DNA of 64,000 nt from JACQZU01 sp041908165. Lineage in GTDB: Bacteria > Acidobacteriota > Holophagae > Holophagales > Holophagaceae. Below the pieces are notes generated by a model. That model searched no databases. It was given only the letters and a program-made list of their open reading frames with translations, and was not told where the DNA came from. Where the stretch lies: contig JAYRFV010000107.1 in the NCBI GenBank assembly GCA_041908165.1, positions 5,952 to 69,951 on the forward strand, given 5' to 3'. The translations under genes and the position numbers were made by a program. Of this stretch, positions 17,914-26,956 are shown one piece after another (positions within the stretch are counted from its first letter, which is position 1; the number at the start of each line of letters is the position of its first letter).

Positions 17914-18599
17914 AGTGAAGGGCCGGTGCGGGGCTCGTCGGGGGTGGGCTCGCGGGGCCCGAGCACCACGTCCGGGGGGAACCACCCGTCGAGGACCGCG
18001 AGGTGCCGGGCCACGGCCTCCCGCGTCCAGAAGGAGAGCCGGGACAGGAATCCGTGATCCGTGGTCGCGTCGGGGACGCCCCAGGCGGTCAGGCCGACCT
18101 TGTCGGCGAGGTACAGGGCCCTCGGCATGTGGAAGTCCGAGGTCACCAGCACCGCCCGCTCCAGCCCGAAGACCGTGCGGGCGCGCTTGAGGCTCGCGTA
18201 GGTCCTGCGGCCCGCGAAGTCGGCCACGATGCGTCCCGCGGGCACGCCCTGGCGGAGCAGCCAGCGCCGCATGGCGAGGGGCTCGTTGTACTGGGGGGTG
18301 CGGTTGTCGCCGGAAACCAGGAACCAGGTCACCTTCCCGGCCTTCCACAGCTTCAGCGCCGTCTCCAGGCGGCCCTCGAGGACCGTGGTGGGTTCCCCGT
18401 CCGAGAAGACGCCCGCGCCGAGGATCAGGCACGGCGCCCCGAAGACCGGTGCCGCCTCGGCCGGCACGATGCGGGCGCGGGAATAGCGCGGGAACCTCCC
18501 CAGCATCCAGAGCAGATCCCCTGTGAGGGCCAAGGCCAGGAGAAATCCTGCCCACCGCCAAGGGTGGCGCCGGAATCCCATGGAGGCGGCAGGCAGCAT
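17910..18599 (-). CDS. YdcF/SanA-like (DUF218) membrane protein
   Basis: This is a 229-residue protein with one N-terminal transmembrane segment (about residues 15-35) and a soluble domain. The DUF218 motifs are visible: ILGAGVFSDGEPT, an LVSGDNR segment, FAGRRTYASLKRAR and VTSDFHMPRAL. In E. coli, SanA and YdcF relatives affect envelope integrity, but the biochemical activity is not settled. The start could also be the ATG at 18581. The stop overlaps the thiolase start, which suggests an operon though no shared pathway is obvious. A small inverted repeat (18598-18612) overlaps the start. Confidence 0.8.
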   Translation of the reverse strand: MLPAASMGFRRHPWRWAGFLLALALTGDLLWMLGRFPRYSRARIVPAEAAPVFGAPCLILGAGVFSDGEPTTVLEGRLETALKLWKAGKVTWFLVSGDNRTPQYNEPLAMRRWLLRQGVPAGRIVADFAGRRTYASLKRARTVFGLERAVLVTSDFHMPRALYLADKVGLTAWGVPDATTDHGFLSRLSFWTREAVARHLAVLDGWFPPDVVLGPREPTPDEPRTGPSL

Positions 18600-18612
18600 G
18601 CTGAGTTAGCAT
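18598..18612. promoter_or_regulatory. short inverted repeat between divergent genes
   Basis: ATGCT and AGCAT flank GAGTT, between the YdcF-like start and the CehA-like gene start. The position suits a shared operator for the divergent pair, but a 5-bp arm length can arise by chance. Confidence 0.2.
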
Positions 18613-18652
18613 AGACCTTCCGCCCAGGCGGGACTTTGACGAGCGGCACTTG

Positions 18653-21600
18653 ATGAACCCAGCGACGACCTCTCCCACCGGCTCCTCCCCCAGGAAGCCC
18701 CGCTCCTTCAGGCTTCCCGCGGCGCGGTTCGCGACCTGGGCCCTGATCGGGTCGGCCGCCACGCTCGGCTGCTACCGGGCGACCGGCATCCAGCGGCCCC
18801 CGGCGCTCGCCTCGGAGATCCCTGCGGTGGGCGGCGACCGGGTCCATGGCCTCAAGGCTCAGGCCGGACCGGGCGACTACTTTCTCGGCAACGACTACGT
18901 CGAACTGGCTGTGGACGGGAGCATCCTCGGCGAGCGCGACGCCCTCGGCGGGGCGACCGCCGGCGGCAGCATCGTCGATGTCGGCTACGTCGGCCTGGAC
19001 ACGAGCTTCCACCGGGTGTCCGTTCCCTCGGACATGCTGGAGCGCCTGACGCCGGTGGCGAACCAGGACCCCGACCTGCCCCTGGTCTTCGACCAGTACC
19101 GGCCGATCAACGAATCCGGGGAATCCCGCATCGAGATGACCGGGGCCGTCCACGACCGCCTGCACAAGCTGGCCGGGGCCACCTGGGACGCCCAGGGCCT
19201 GGTCCGGGGCGTCGTCGTCAAGCACGTGGTGAAGCTCGGGAAGAACGACCGGTTCTTCACCCTCACGACCACCCTCTCCAACCAGTCGGGCGCGACGCTG
19301 CCGCTGCGGAACATCGCGGACTTCCTCCAGCAGCAGGGAGGCGGCTTCCGGGTCGTCGTGCCCGCGGTCCAGGACCTCAACGGCGCTGCGGTGTCCGGGT
19401 GGGGCGTGGAGATCCCCGCCCCGGGCGCCAACTGGGCCGCTCCCCTGGACAGCGCCGTGCGTTCCCACCTGGTGGCGCTGGTCGGGTCCGAGCCCGGGGC
19501 CGATTCGCTCGATTCGCACGTCGCCATGGGACTGCTGCCGGTCGACTCGGACCAGATGGCGGTCTCCGCGGACCCGCAGGCCTCCTTGACCGAGTACCGG
19601 CCGAAATTCGCGTCCAGGATGGCCGCCGGGAGCCTCCCCGCGGCTTCCCTGGCGAACGGGCAGAGCCTCTCCTACCAGCGCAGGCTCTACGTCACCGGCG
19701 GGACCACCCTCGGATCCAACCAGCCGAACCAGACCGTCGGGATCGTCAACACGCTGGAATACGAGCGCTCCATCCTGCGCGCCTGGGACTATGGCGTGGT
19801 CACCTTCAACACCTTCGGCACCGCCGCCCGGAGCGGCCCGGTCCCGGTCGAGATCCGGTGGGAGCGGGACCTCGGTGGCGGCGCCTGGCAGCTGGAGCGC
19901 ACCGACTGGATGGAGCCCCAGGAACTCCAGACCCTGTCGCTGGTCGGAAGCAGCAGCATGGCGGCCATCCTTCGCACAGGCACCTACCGGATCCAGGTCC
20001 GCAACCGCGACCGCGCCCTGGTCATGGACCGGTTCACCGATGTGCTCAGCACCGAGCGGCCCCACCTCCAGGCCCCGCTCCTGGTCGCCAAGGACAAGAA
20101 CTTCTTCATTTCCGAATCCCTCGCCCCGGAGCGCGACCTGGTGGTCAGCGAAGGCGGCAGCGTCAAGTCGGTGCTGTTCACCCAGCACTTCCTCTCCGCG
20201 CGCGAGCGGGACGGGGAGGACGGCATGTTCCAGCCCCTGCGCTTCACGGTGGCGGGGACCGGCGGGACCACCCACCCGGACATCCGGCGGATCCGCTCCC
20301 TCGGCGGACAGTACGATCCCTACGAGAAGGGGAAGGCGGTCGCCGGGATCAACCAGGGCGCCTACCAGTTCACGGCGGGCAACTCCCTCTTCGGTGTCGG
20401 ACTCTCCACCGGCACCCCGGCGGTCTGCTTCCTTCCCAACGGCTCCTACGAGGTGCTGGCCACGCGCGGGCCCCTGAGCCGGCTGGAACGCACCTCGATC
20501 CTCGCCTACAACGGCCAGCCGCAGACCTCCCACCCCCACATCGTCTTCCCCTCCCCGCTTCCTGCCGGATGGACCTCCTTCGACCTTCCGGGCCCCTCCC
20601 AGGCCACGACCGGCGGCTACCTTCCGGGCGAGCGCCTGGCTTCGGCCCTCGCAGAGGGGGTCCAGGTCGTCGGCGCGGCCGAGATGGACCTGCACGGCGA
20701 CGTCGACGGCCAGTACAACGACTTCCGCATGGAGTTCAGCACGGCCCTGAACACGGATGCCCAGCGCACGGCGATCCTGAATGACCCCTACGTGGTCGGC
20801 GGGCGGGCCTCGACCCTGGTGGACAGCGGCCAGAAGGCCTGGGGGACCGCGACGTCCCTCTGGGTCCCGGCCGCTTCGGCCGAGCGGAGCCGCGGGGCCC
20901 GGTCCTCGAAGTCCTGGAGCCTGGCCGACTTCATCGCCCAGGCGCAGGGGAAGTACACGATCGTCCATCGGCCAAGGGGCCCCCAGGGACTGTTCACGCT
21001 GCGCGGGTTCGACCCGGCGGTTCCCCTGGGGACCGGCGTGAATGCCTGGTGGATCCAGGCCGGCCCGCTTTCCCTCGGCGCCACCCAGGGCGGGTTTGAC
21101 GCCCTGGAACTGCTTCGCGCGGAGGGCTTCGATCCTGCCTCCCCCGACGAATGGTTCACCGAGTTCAAGGCGGTGCGCCGGGACTGGTTCGCCCTGCTGA
21201 ACCAGCAGCAGCCGACCGCCTTCACCAAGGGACTCGGGCTCTCGGCGGCGCGGTTCAGCCTGGACACGCCGGTCGGTCTGGCCCGAACCTACCTCAAGAT
21301 CGGAAGCGCCAGCCTGTCCCAGTCCAGCCTCGGGGAGGTGCTGAACGTCCTCAAGGCCGGTGCGGCCGTGGCCTCGACCGGGCCGCTGCTGGACGTCACC
21401 TGCTCGGGCATCGGACCCGGGGGCCTGGTGTCGGCCAGCGGAACGGCCAGCCTGTCCATCAACGTGTATGCCTCCGACTGGATGCCTGTGGAGCAGGTCC
21501 GGATCGTCGTCAACGGACAGGTGGTGCAGACGCTCGACCCGTCGACCTTTGCCGGAGGGTCGGACTGGCGGCAGAAGTCCGCGACCGTGGCCGTCCCTCT

Positions 21601-21775
21601 TCCCGCGAGGGACTGCTGGATCGTGGTGGAGGCGGGCGTTCCGCTCACCACCACCGGCATCTACCGCGCAGGCAGCCCCTGGAACCTGGCCCAGAAGGGC
21701 ATCTACCCCTGCGCACTGACGAACCCGATCTTCGTCGACGTGAACGGGGGAGGCTACACGCCCCCCGGGCTCTGA
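18653..21775 (+). CDS. CehA/McbA-like exported protein, metal ligands apparently lost
   Basis: This is a 1,040-residue protein. A hydrophobic stretch ends at the weak lipobox TLGC (about residues 30-41), so it may be a lipoprotein. The C-terminal 300 residues follow the CehA/McbA metallohydrolase plan: a FDALELLRAEGF and DWFALLNQQQ block, an AGAAVASTGPLLDVT strand, then a beta-sandwich with VEQVRIVVNGQVVQTL. The PHP-type HxH and SDxH metal ligands of that family are not seen at the matching places (for example GLGLSAARFS). It is therefore probably non-catalytic or a divergent envelope protein. TTG at 18650 is the only nearby alternative start. dnaB follows after 3 nt. Confidence 0.7.
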   Translation: MNPATTSPTGSSPRKPRSFRLPAARFATWALIGSAATLGCYRATGIQRPPALASEIPAVGGDRVHGLKAQAGPGDYFLGNDYVELAVDGSILGERDALGGATAGGSIVDVGYVGLDTSFHRVSVPSDMLERLTPVANQDPDLPLVFDQYRPINESGESRIEMTGAVHDRLHKLAGATWDAQGLVRGVVVKHVVKLGKNDRFFTLTTTLSNQSGATLPLRNIADFLQQQGGGFRVVVPAVQDLNGAAVSGWGVEIPAPGANWAAPLDSAVRSHLVALVGSEPGADSLDSHVAMGLLPVDSDQMAVSADPQASLTEYRPKFASRMAAGSLPAASLANGQSLSYQRRLYVTGGTTLGSNQPNQTVGIVNTLEYERSILRAWDYGVVTFNTFGTAARSGPVPVEIRWERDLGGGAWQLERTDWMEPQELQTLSLVGSSSMAAILRTGTYRIQVRNRDRALVMDRFTDVLSTERPHLQAPLLVAKDKNFFISESLAPERDLVVSEGGSVKSVLFTQHFLSARERDGEDGMFQPLRFTVAGTGGTTHPDIRRIRSLGGQYDPYEKGKAVAGINQGAYQFTAGNSLFGVGLSTGTPAVCFLPNGSYEVLATRGPLSRLERTSILAYNGQPQTSHPHIVFPSPLPAGWTSFDLPGPSQATTGGYLPGERLASALAEGVQVVGAAEMDLHGDVDGQYNDFRMEFSTALNTDAQRTAILNDPYVVGGRASTLVDSGQKAWGTATSLWVPAASAERSRGARSSKSWSLADFIAQAQGKYTIVHRPRGPQGLFTLRGFDPAVPLGTGVNAWWIQAGPLSLGATQGGFDALELLRAEGFDPASPDEWFTEFKAVRRDWFALLNQQQPTAFTKGLGLSAARFSLDTPVGLARTYLKIGSASLSQSSLGEVLNVLKAGAAVASTGPLLDVTCSGIGPGGLVSASGTASLSINVYASDWMPVEQVRIVVNGQVVQTLDPSTFAGGSDWRQKSATVAVPLPARDCWIVVEAGVPLTTTGIYRAGSPWNLAQKGIYPCALTNPIFVDVNGGGYTPPGL

Positions 21776-21778
21776 ACC

Positions 21779-23140
21779 ATGCCTGCCGACTGGCTGCCGG
21801 AGCGGCTTCCCGAGGACCTGGAAGCCGAACGCTCGCTGCTCGCCACCTGCTGCGCCCCCGGGGCGGAGTCGCTGGCGGTGGAGGTGGCCGGCCTGCTCGA
21901 GGCCGACGACTTCGTCCACCCGGCCCACCGCGCGGTGTTCGTGGCCCTCCGGTCCCTGCTCGACCAGCAGCTCGAGGTCAACGCCCTCACCCTGAAGGAC
22001 GCGCTCGACCAGGACGGCACCCTCGCCAAGGTCGGAGGATTCGGGGGCCTGACCGAACTCCTCAGCGCCGAGGAGGTGGGGCGTCCCCAGGTGCTGGCCG
22101 ACCTGGTCCGGCGCAAGAGCCGCCACCGCGCGCTCGTCCGGCTCGGCTCCCAGCTGGTGCGCCAGGCGGCTGAGGAGGAGGCGCCCCCGGATGCCCTCAT
22201 CGAGGCCGCCGCCCAGGACCTGTTCCTGCTGGCCCAGGGGGACCGGAAGAAGAAGGGCCTGGACCACATCGCCCAGGTCGCCCAGGAGTCCATGGTCCGG
22301 CTCCTGGCGCGGCTGGACGGCCAGGGCTCGACGGGACTGAAGGTCGGGTTCTCGCGCCTGGACGCCCTCACCCAGGGGTTCCAGCCTGGCAATCTGGTGG
22401 TGCTCGCCGCGCGGCCCGGCATTGGCAAGACCGCCCTGGCGCTCAACTGGCTGCTGCGGTCCGCCCTTCACCAGCGTTCCTTCGGCGCGCTGTTCTCCCT
22501 GGAGATGAGCTCGGAGGAGGTCTTCAACCGCCTGCTCTCGGCCCAGGCCCGGGTGAACATGAAGGCGGTGCAGGCCGGCGCCTTCGACGCCGCGGTGGAA
22601 GCCCGCCTGCTCGGCGCCCGGGACGAGCTCCTGCAGCTCCCGATCTTCATCAACGACCAGGCCTCGATCACGGTGCGCGACATCCAGGCCATGGTGGACC
22701 GCCACCTCGCCCAGTCGAACCAGCGCATCGACCTGCTGATCGTCGACTACCTGCAGCTGATGAGCAGCCCGGACAGCAGCCGGGCCGCCAAGCAGAACGA
22801 GGCCACCCGGATCGGCGAGATCAGCCGCGGCCTGAAGCTGCTGGCCAAGGACCGGGGCATTCCCGTGGTCGTGCTGTCCCAGCTCAACCGCGAAGTGGAG
22901 CACCGGCAGGGCGGACGGCCGCAGCTGAGCGACCTCCGCGACTCCGGTGCGATCGAGCAGGACGCCGACATGGTGATGTTCATCCACCGGCGGATGGCCC
23001 CGGTCCAGGAGGGACAGGAGCCCGACCGCACCGCCGAACTGATCGTCGCCAAGCACCGCAACGGACCGACCGGCATCATCCCGCTCTTCTTCGAGGGCGA
23101 GTACGCCACCTACCGCGAACTCGAGCGGGACACAGGCTGA
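21779..23140 (+). CDS. dnaB: replicative DNA helicase DnaB
   Basis: This is a 453-residue protein. The N-terminal DnaB domain (about 10-115; LEAERSLLATCC, DDFVHPAHRAVF) precedes a linker and a RecA-type motor domain. Walker A is ARPGIGKTA (211-219), Walker B is LLIVDYLQLM, and SQLNREVEHR and SDLRDSGAIEQDAD are the conserved DnaB motifs. It unwinds DNA at the fork as a hexamer and recruits primase. The length is normal for the family. It follows the CehA-like gene by 3 nt, although the functions appear unrelated. Confidence 0.95.
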   Translation: MPADWLPERLPEDLEAERSLLATCCAPGAESLAVEVAGLLEADDFVHPAHRAVFVALRSLLDQQLEVNALTLKDALDQDGTLAKVGGFGGLTELLSAEEVGRPQVLADLVRRKSRHRALVRLGSQLVRQAAEEEAPPDALIEAAAQDLFLLAQGDRKKKGLDHIAQVAQESMVRLLARLDGQGSTGLKVGFSRLDALTQGFQPGNLVVLAARPGIGKTALALNWLLRSALHQRSFGALFSLEMSSEEVFNRLLSAQARVNMKAVQAGAFDAAVEARLLGARDELLQLPIFINDQASITVRDIQAMVDRHLAQSNQRIDLLIVDYLQLMSSPDSSRAAKQNEATRIGEISRGLKLLAKDRGIPVVVLSQLNREVEHRQGGRPQLSDLRDSGAIEQDADMVMFIHRRMAPVQEGQEPDRTAELIVAKHRNGPTGIIPLFFEGEYATYRELERDTG

Positions 23141-23156
23141 GCCCGGAAACGCATTT

Positions 23157-23225
23157 ACCACGAAGGGCACGAAAGACACGAAACGGGCGGGCGCTCCTGT
23201 TCGTGTCTTTCGTGCTGTTGGTGGA
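23157..23225. repeat. intergenic inverted repeat with CACGAA motifs, dispersed-element type
   Basis: Perfect 16-bp arms (23167-23182 and 23200-23215) enclose a 17-nt loop, and flanking bases pair imperfectly. The left side carries a tandem xCACGAAxG motif (ACCACGAAGGGCACGAAAG). Similar CACGAAGGACACGAAG-type elements are scattered between genes in several environmental phyla; that statement is from general knowledge, not a search. The element lies between convergent dnaB and the E2 gene. It could also terminate transcription from both sides. Confidence 0.6.
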
Positions 23226-23238
23226 TGGAAACCCCCTT

Positions 23239-24570
23239 TTATTCCAGTCCGAAGGTCCCGGTTTCCAATTCCTTCTTCACCACCGACATGAACTGGTCGC
23301 CCACCGCGCCGTCGACCACCCGGTGATCGAAGCTGAGGCCGCTGTACATGATCTGGCGGATGGCGATGGCATCGTTGCCCAGGGCGTCAGTCACCACCAT
23401 GGGCCGCTTGGCGATGGTGCCGATGGCCTGGATGGCCACCTGGGGCTGGTTGATGATGGGCAGGGCGAAGATGTCGCCGAACACGCCGGGGTTGGTGATG
23501 GTGAAGGTGCCGCCCTGGATCTCGTCCAGGCCCAGCTTGCGGGACCGGGCGCGGGAGGCGAGGTCGTTGAGGGCGCGGGCCAGTCCCCCGAGGTTCAGCC
23601 CGTCGGCGTTCTTCACCACCGGCACGATGAGGCCCCAGTCCAGGGCCACGGCGATGCCGAGGTTGATGTCCTGCTTGTAGACGATGTTGTCGCCGTCCAC
23701 GCTGCTGTTGACCACCGGGAAGGCCTGGAGCCCCTTGATCACGGCCTTCATGATGAAGGGCATGAAGCTGAGCTTGGTGCCGTAGGTCTCCTCGAAGGCC
23801 TTGCGGTGCCGCTGCCGGAGGCCCGCGATGTGGGTCATGTCGATCTCGAAGATCGTGTAGACGTGCGGACTGGTGTGCAGCTTCGAAGCCACCATGTTGT
23901 CGGCGATGATCTTGCGCATGCGGCTCATGGGCTCGACCTTGACCCGCTCGCCGGGGGCGAAGGCGGGCTGGGCTGCCACGGGTGGGACCGCGAGTCCGGG
24001 TACCACCCCCAGGGTCGGCGCTCCCGGATCGTGGACCGGGGGCATGGCCGGCATCGGCCCCTTGAGGGGGGCCGCCGCGCCGCTCCGCGCGGCCAGGTGG
24101 GCTTCCATGTCCTGCCGGGTCACGCGGCCGTGGAGGCCGCTCCCCCGCAGGTCGGCCAGGTCCACGCCGTGCTGCCGGGCCATCTCCCGGACCAGCGGGC
24201 TGGAACGGGTGCGAAGCCGTCCTTCCTCGCTTTCCGGATCGCCGGTGTCCAGGGGGTGCACCTGCGGCGCGAGCGGGGCCGTGTCCACCGAGGGCGTTCC
24301 GGTCGCGGGCTGCGAGGGGGCGGGCGCCTCGCCAGGATCCCCGAGGCGGGCCACGATGCTGCCCACCGGAACGGTCTGATTCACCGGCACCAGGATCTCG
24401 AGCAGGGTGCCGGCGATGGGCGCGGGGATCTCCGCGTCGACCTTGTCGGTGCTGATCTCGAACAGGGTCTCGTCCTTGCCGACGGCCTCCCCCGGCTGGC
24501 GGTGCCACTTGAGGATGGTGGCTTCCGCGATGCTTTCGCCCATCTGCGGCATGATCACGTCGAAGGACAT
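23239..24570 (-). CDS. dihydrolipoamide acyltransferase (E2) of a 2-oxo acid dehydrogenase complex
   Basis: This is a 443-residue E2. The N-terminal lipoyl domain carries the lipoylated K43 (TDKVDAEIPAP). The peripheral-subunit-binding domain spans about residues 115-160 (SSPLVREMARQHGVDLADL). The catalytic domain ends with DHRVVDGAVGDQFM, which holds the active-site His and Asp. It transfers an acyl group from E1 to CoA. Lipoyl and catalytic features do not separate succinyl, branched-chain or acetyl types, so no symbol is given. E1 and E3 genes are not in the window. The start lies 9 nt after the gatA stop, so the two probably share a transcript. Confidence 0.92.
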   Translation of the reverse strand: MSFDVIMPQMGESIAEATILKWHRQPGEAVGKDETLFEISTDKVDAEIPAPIAGTLLEILVPVNQTVPVGSIVARLGDPGEAPAPSQPATGTPSVDTAPLAPQVHPLDTGDPESEEGRLRTRSSPLVREMARQHGVDLADLRGSGLHGRVTRQDMEAHLAARSGAAAPLKGPMPAMPPVHDPGAPTLGVVPGLAVPPVAAQPAFAPGERVKVEPMSRMRKIIADNMVASKLHTSPHVYTIFEIDMTHIAGLRQRHRKAFEETYGTKLSFMPFIMKAVIKGLQAFPVVNSSVDGDNIVYKQDINLGIAVALDWGLIVPVVKNADGLNLGGLARALNDLASRARSRKLGLDEIQGGTFTITNPGVFGDIFALPIINQPQVAIQAIGTIAKRPMVVTDALGNDAIAIRQIMYSGLSFDHRVVDGAVGDQFMSVVKKELETGTFGLE

Positions 24571-24579
24571 GGGGGGCTC

Positions 24580-26031
24580 CTAGGAGTCGAGGTTCGGGGT
24601 GGCTTCGTGGTGCCGGGTGGCCCGCTGGAAGGCGTGGGCGGCCTGGAGGAGGGCAACGTCCGCCAGGGGCGGGCCGATCAACTGCAGGCCCACGGGCAGG
24701 CGGTCCGAGAAACCGGCGGGCATGGACAGGCAGGGCAGGGCGGCCAGGGCCGGCGCCACGCTGTAGATGTCCGCCAGGTACATGGCGAGCGGGTCGCCGG
24801 TCCGGTCACCCAGGGGGAAGGCCACGTCGGGGCTCACCGGCGTGGCCAGGAGGTCGACCTGGCCGAAGGCCTCGCAAAAATCCCTTCGGATCAGGGTCCG
24901 GGCCTGCAGCGCCTTCAGGTAGAAGGCGTCGTAGTGGCCCTTCGAAAGGCAGAACGCGCCCAACAGGATCCGCCGCTTCGCCTCGTCCCCGAAGCCCTGG
25001 TCGCGGGTGGCGCACAGCATGTCGTGGATGGAATCCCGCGCGATCCGTGCACCGAACCGCACGCCGTCATAGCGGCTGAGGTTGCTGCTGACCTCCGAGG
25101 TGCAGGCGACGTAGTAGGCCTCGATGGCGATGCCGGTGTGGGGGAGCGAGACCTCGACGATCTCCGCGCCCAGGCCGGCCAGGGTGGCCAGCGCCACGTC
25201 CAGGACCGCCCGGACCCCGCTCCCCAGCCCCGCTCCGAAGTACTCCTTCGGCAGGCCGATGCGCAGGGTCCCCAGCGGGGCCGGCTGCAGCCGCAGGAGC
25301 TGGTCGTGCCCGGGCAGGTCCACGCTGGTGGCGTCGCCAGGATCCGCGCCGGCCATGGCGTGCAGCACGACGGCAACCCCAGCGGCGTCGCGGGCGATGG
25401 GCCCCACCTGGTCCAGGCTGCTGGCCATGGCCGCCACGCCGCTGCGGCTGAGGACCCCGTAGGTGGGCCGCAGTGCGGTCACGTTGCAGAAACTGGCGGG
25501 GAGCCGGACCGAGCCGCCCGTATCCGTACCCAGGGCGAAGGGCGCATAGCCTGCGGCGACGGCCACGACCGGTCCGGAACTGCTGCCGCCCGGGGAACGT
25601 CGGCGGTCCCAGGGATTGCGGGTCGGGCCGAAGGCGCTGTATTCGCCGCTCGAACCCATGGCGAACTCGTCGAGGTTCGCCTTGGCGACGGGAACCGCGC
25701 CGGCGCGTTCCAGCCGTGCGACGACGGTGGCGCTGGCCGGCGGGCGGTAGCCGGCCAGGATCCGGGAGCCGCAGGTCAGGGGCTGGTCCTGGACGCAGAT
25801 GTTGTCCTTGACCACGAAGGGAATCCCGAGGAGGGGGCCGGACTCGCCGTCGCGCCGGCGCCGGCCCGCGCGCGCGGCCGCCCGGCCGGCGCCGGCTCCG
25901 TCCGCGTGGAGGATCGCATTCAGCCCGGGGTCCACCCGGCGGATGCGGTCCAGGGAGCCTGCGGCGAGGGCCTCCGGGGACAGGTCGCCAGCAGCCAGTC
26001 CCTCCCCAAGTTCAGCCAAGGATCCCGGCAT
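24580..26031 (-). CDS. gatA: Asp-tRNA(Asn)/Glu-tRNA(Gln) amidotransferase subunit A
   Basis: This is a 483-residue amidase-signature protein. The catalytic triad is K75 (VVKDN), S150 (SPGGSSSG) and S174 (GTDTGGSVRLP). GSSGEYSAFGPTRNP and the family C-terminus GLQLIGPPLAD support GatA over a generic amidase. It releases ammonia from glutamine for amidation of mischarged tRNA, in complex with GatB and GatC, which are not adjacent here. The ATG at 26031 is chosen because it precedes the conserved SLAELGEGLAAG helix; the upstream open frame is not GatA-like. Confidence 0.92.
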   Translation of the reverse strand: MPGSLAELGEGLAAGDLSPEALAAGSLDRIRRVDPGLNAILHADGAGAGRAAARAGRRRRDGESGPLLGIPFVVKDNICVQDQPLTCGSRILAGYRPPASATVVARLERAGAVPVAKANLDEFAMGSSGEYSAFGPTRNPWDRRRSPGGSSSGPVVAVAAGYAPFALGTDTGGSVRLPASFCNVTALRPTYGVLSRSGVAAMASSLDQVGPIARDAAGVAVVLHAMAGADPGDATSVDLPGHDQLLRLQPAPLGTLRIGLPKEYFGAGLGSGVRAVLDVALATLAGLGAEIVEVSLPHTGIAIEAYYVACTSEVSSNLSRYDGVRFGARIARDSIHDMLCATRDQGFGDEAKRRILLGAFCLSKGHYDAFYLKALQARTLIRRDFCEAFGQVDLLATPVSPDVAFPLGDRTGDPLAMYLADIYSVAPALAALPCLSMPAGFSDRLPVGLQLIGPPLADVALLQAAHAFQRATRHHEATPNLDS

Positions 26032-26165
26032 TCCCCATCGCCTCCGGAATGCACGAGTTTGCCAGCTTTCACGGCATCCGCGAAGCGGAGGGACGGCCGC
26101 CTCGCGGGGCGGGCGGTCCAACCCGGAGCGCGGGAATTGCCACCCGGCCGGAAGCCCGGCCCCGA

Positions 26166-26194
26166 TTTCACATGGGGGCGCACTCCGGTATCAT
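26166..26194 (+). promoter_or_regulatory. weak candidate promoter for the J-domain/PP2C genes
   Basis: A TATCAT -10 element (26189-26194, 5 of 6 consensus) lies 17 nt after a poor -35 (TTTCAC, 26166-26171), about 100 nt before the J-protein start. It is in the 262-nt gap between the divergent gatA and J-protein genes. The -35 match is weak, so this is tentative. Confidence 0.3.
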
Positions 26195-26293
26195 GGTCGG
26201 GTCCAACTCCCAAGCCGCAAGAGGATCCGGAGGCCCTCACAAGCCCTTCCCCCTTCCGCCCGAGGGTGCCGACTCCCACGATCCACTGAGCCG

Positions 26294-26956
26294 ATGAATC
26301 CCTACGAAGTCCTCGAACTCCAGCCCGGCGCGTCGTCCGACGACATCAAGTCGGCCTACCACCGGCTTGCGAAGCATTGGCACCCGGACCGCTTCAGCGG
26401 GGAGGACAAGTCCCAGGCCGAGGTGCGCTTCCGGGAACTGGCCGAGGCGTTCAACCTGCTGAAGGACCCCGCCCGCAGGATCGGGCTGGCCAAGGGGGCC
26501 GAGGCTGGACCGCCCGCAGCCCAGGGTCACGGCGACCGCAGTGCGGCCGAGTGGTTCAAGGAGGCGGAGGAGGCCTTCAAGGACCAGCACTTCGAGCGTG
26601 CGCTCGGGCTCGTCCAGGTGGCGATTCGCCAGGATCCGAGGCAGGCCGAGTTCCACGTCCTCCACGCCACGGTCCTGGTCGCGGCCGGCGGCGACGACCG
26701 GATCGCCCTCAAGTCCCTCGAACAGGCGCTGCGGATCCAGCCCCGAAACGCGGACGCCTGCCTGCTCCTGTCGGGTCTCTACGAGAAGCAGGGCATGCCC
26801 GTGAGGGCCCGGAAGCTCCTGCAGACGGCTCGGGAGATCGCCCCCAACCACAAACACTTCCGCCAGGAGGCCCGCAGGGCCAGCGCAGGAGCGGCTGCCC
26901 CCGGTCTCGGGGAGCAGGTCCGGACCCTGTTCCAGCGGTTCTTCAGCCGGGGATGA
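26294..26956 (+). CDS. J-domain protein with tetratricopeptide-like region
   Basis: This is a 220-residue protein. A J domain covers residues 1-65 with the essential HPD at 30-32 (AKHWHPDRF). Residues about 85-190 hold TPR-like repeats (WFKEAEEAFKDQHFERAL, ALKSLEQALRIQPRNADA). The C-terminus is basic and aromatic (LFQRFFSRG). It lacks the zinc-finger and client domains of DnaJ, so it is probably a specialised DnaK co-chaperone that selects clients through the TPRs. It overlaps the PP2C gene (ATGA) and lies upstream of pilM, but a pilus role is only suggested by position. Confidence 0.85.
   Translation: MNPYEVLELQPGASSDDIKSAYHRLAKHWHPDRFSGEDKSQAEVRFRELAEAFNLLKDPARRIGLAKGAEAGPPAAQGHGDRSAAEWFKEAEEAFKDQHFERALGLVQVAIRQDPRQAEFHVLHATVLVAAGGDDRIALKSLEQALRIQPRNADACLLLSGLYEKQGMPVRARKLLQTAREIAPNHKHFRQEARRASAGAAAPGLGEQVRTLFQRFFSRG

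Noticed and set aside
18425..23179. A 1,584-codon open frame on the minus strand
   Set aside because: It lies opposite the CehA-like protein and DnaB, which have clear motifs. Long antisense frames are expected at this G+C content, and its translation is low-complexity (His/Gly/Arg/Gln rich).
23203..26289. A 1,028-codon plus-strand open frame opposite the E2 and GatA genes
   Set aside because: Both minus-strand genes have complete catalytic motifs; the plus frame is a compositional shadow.
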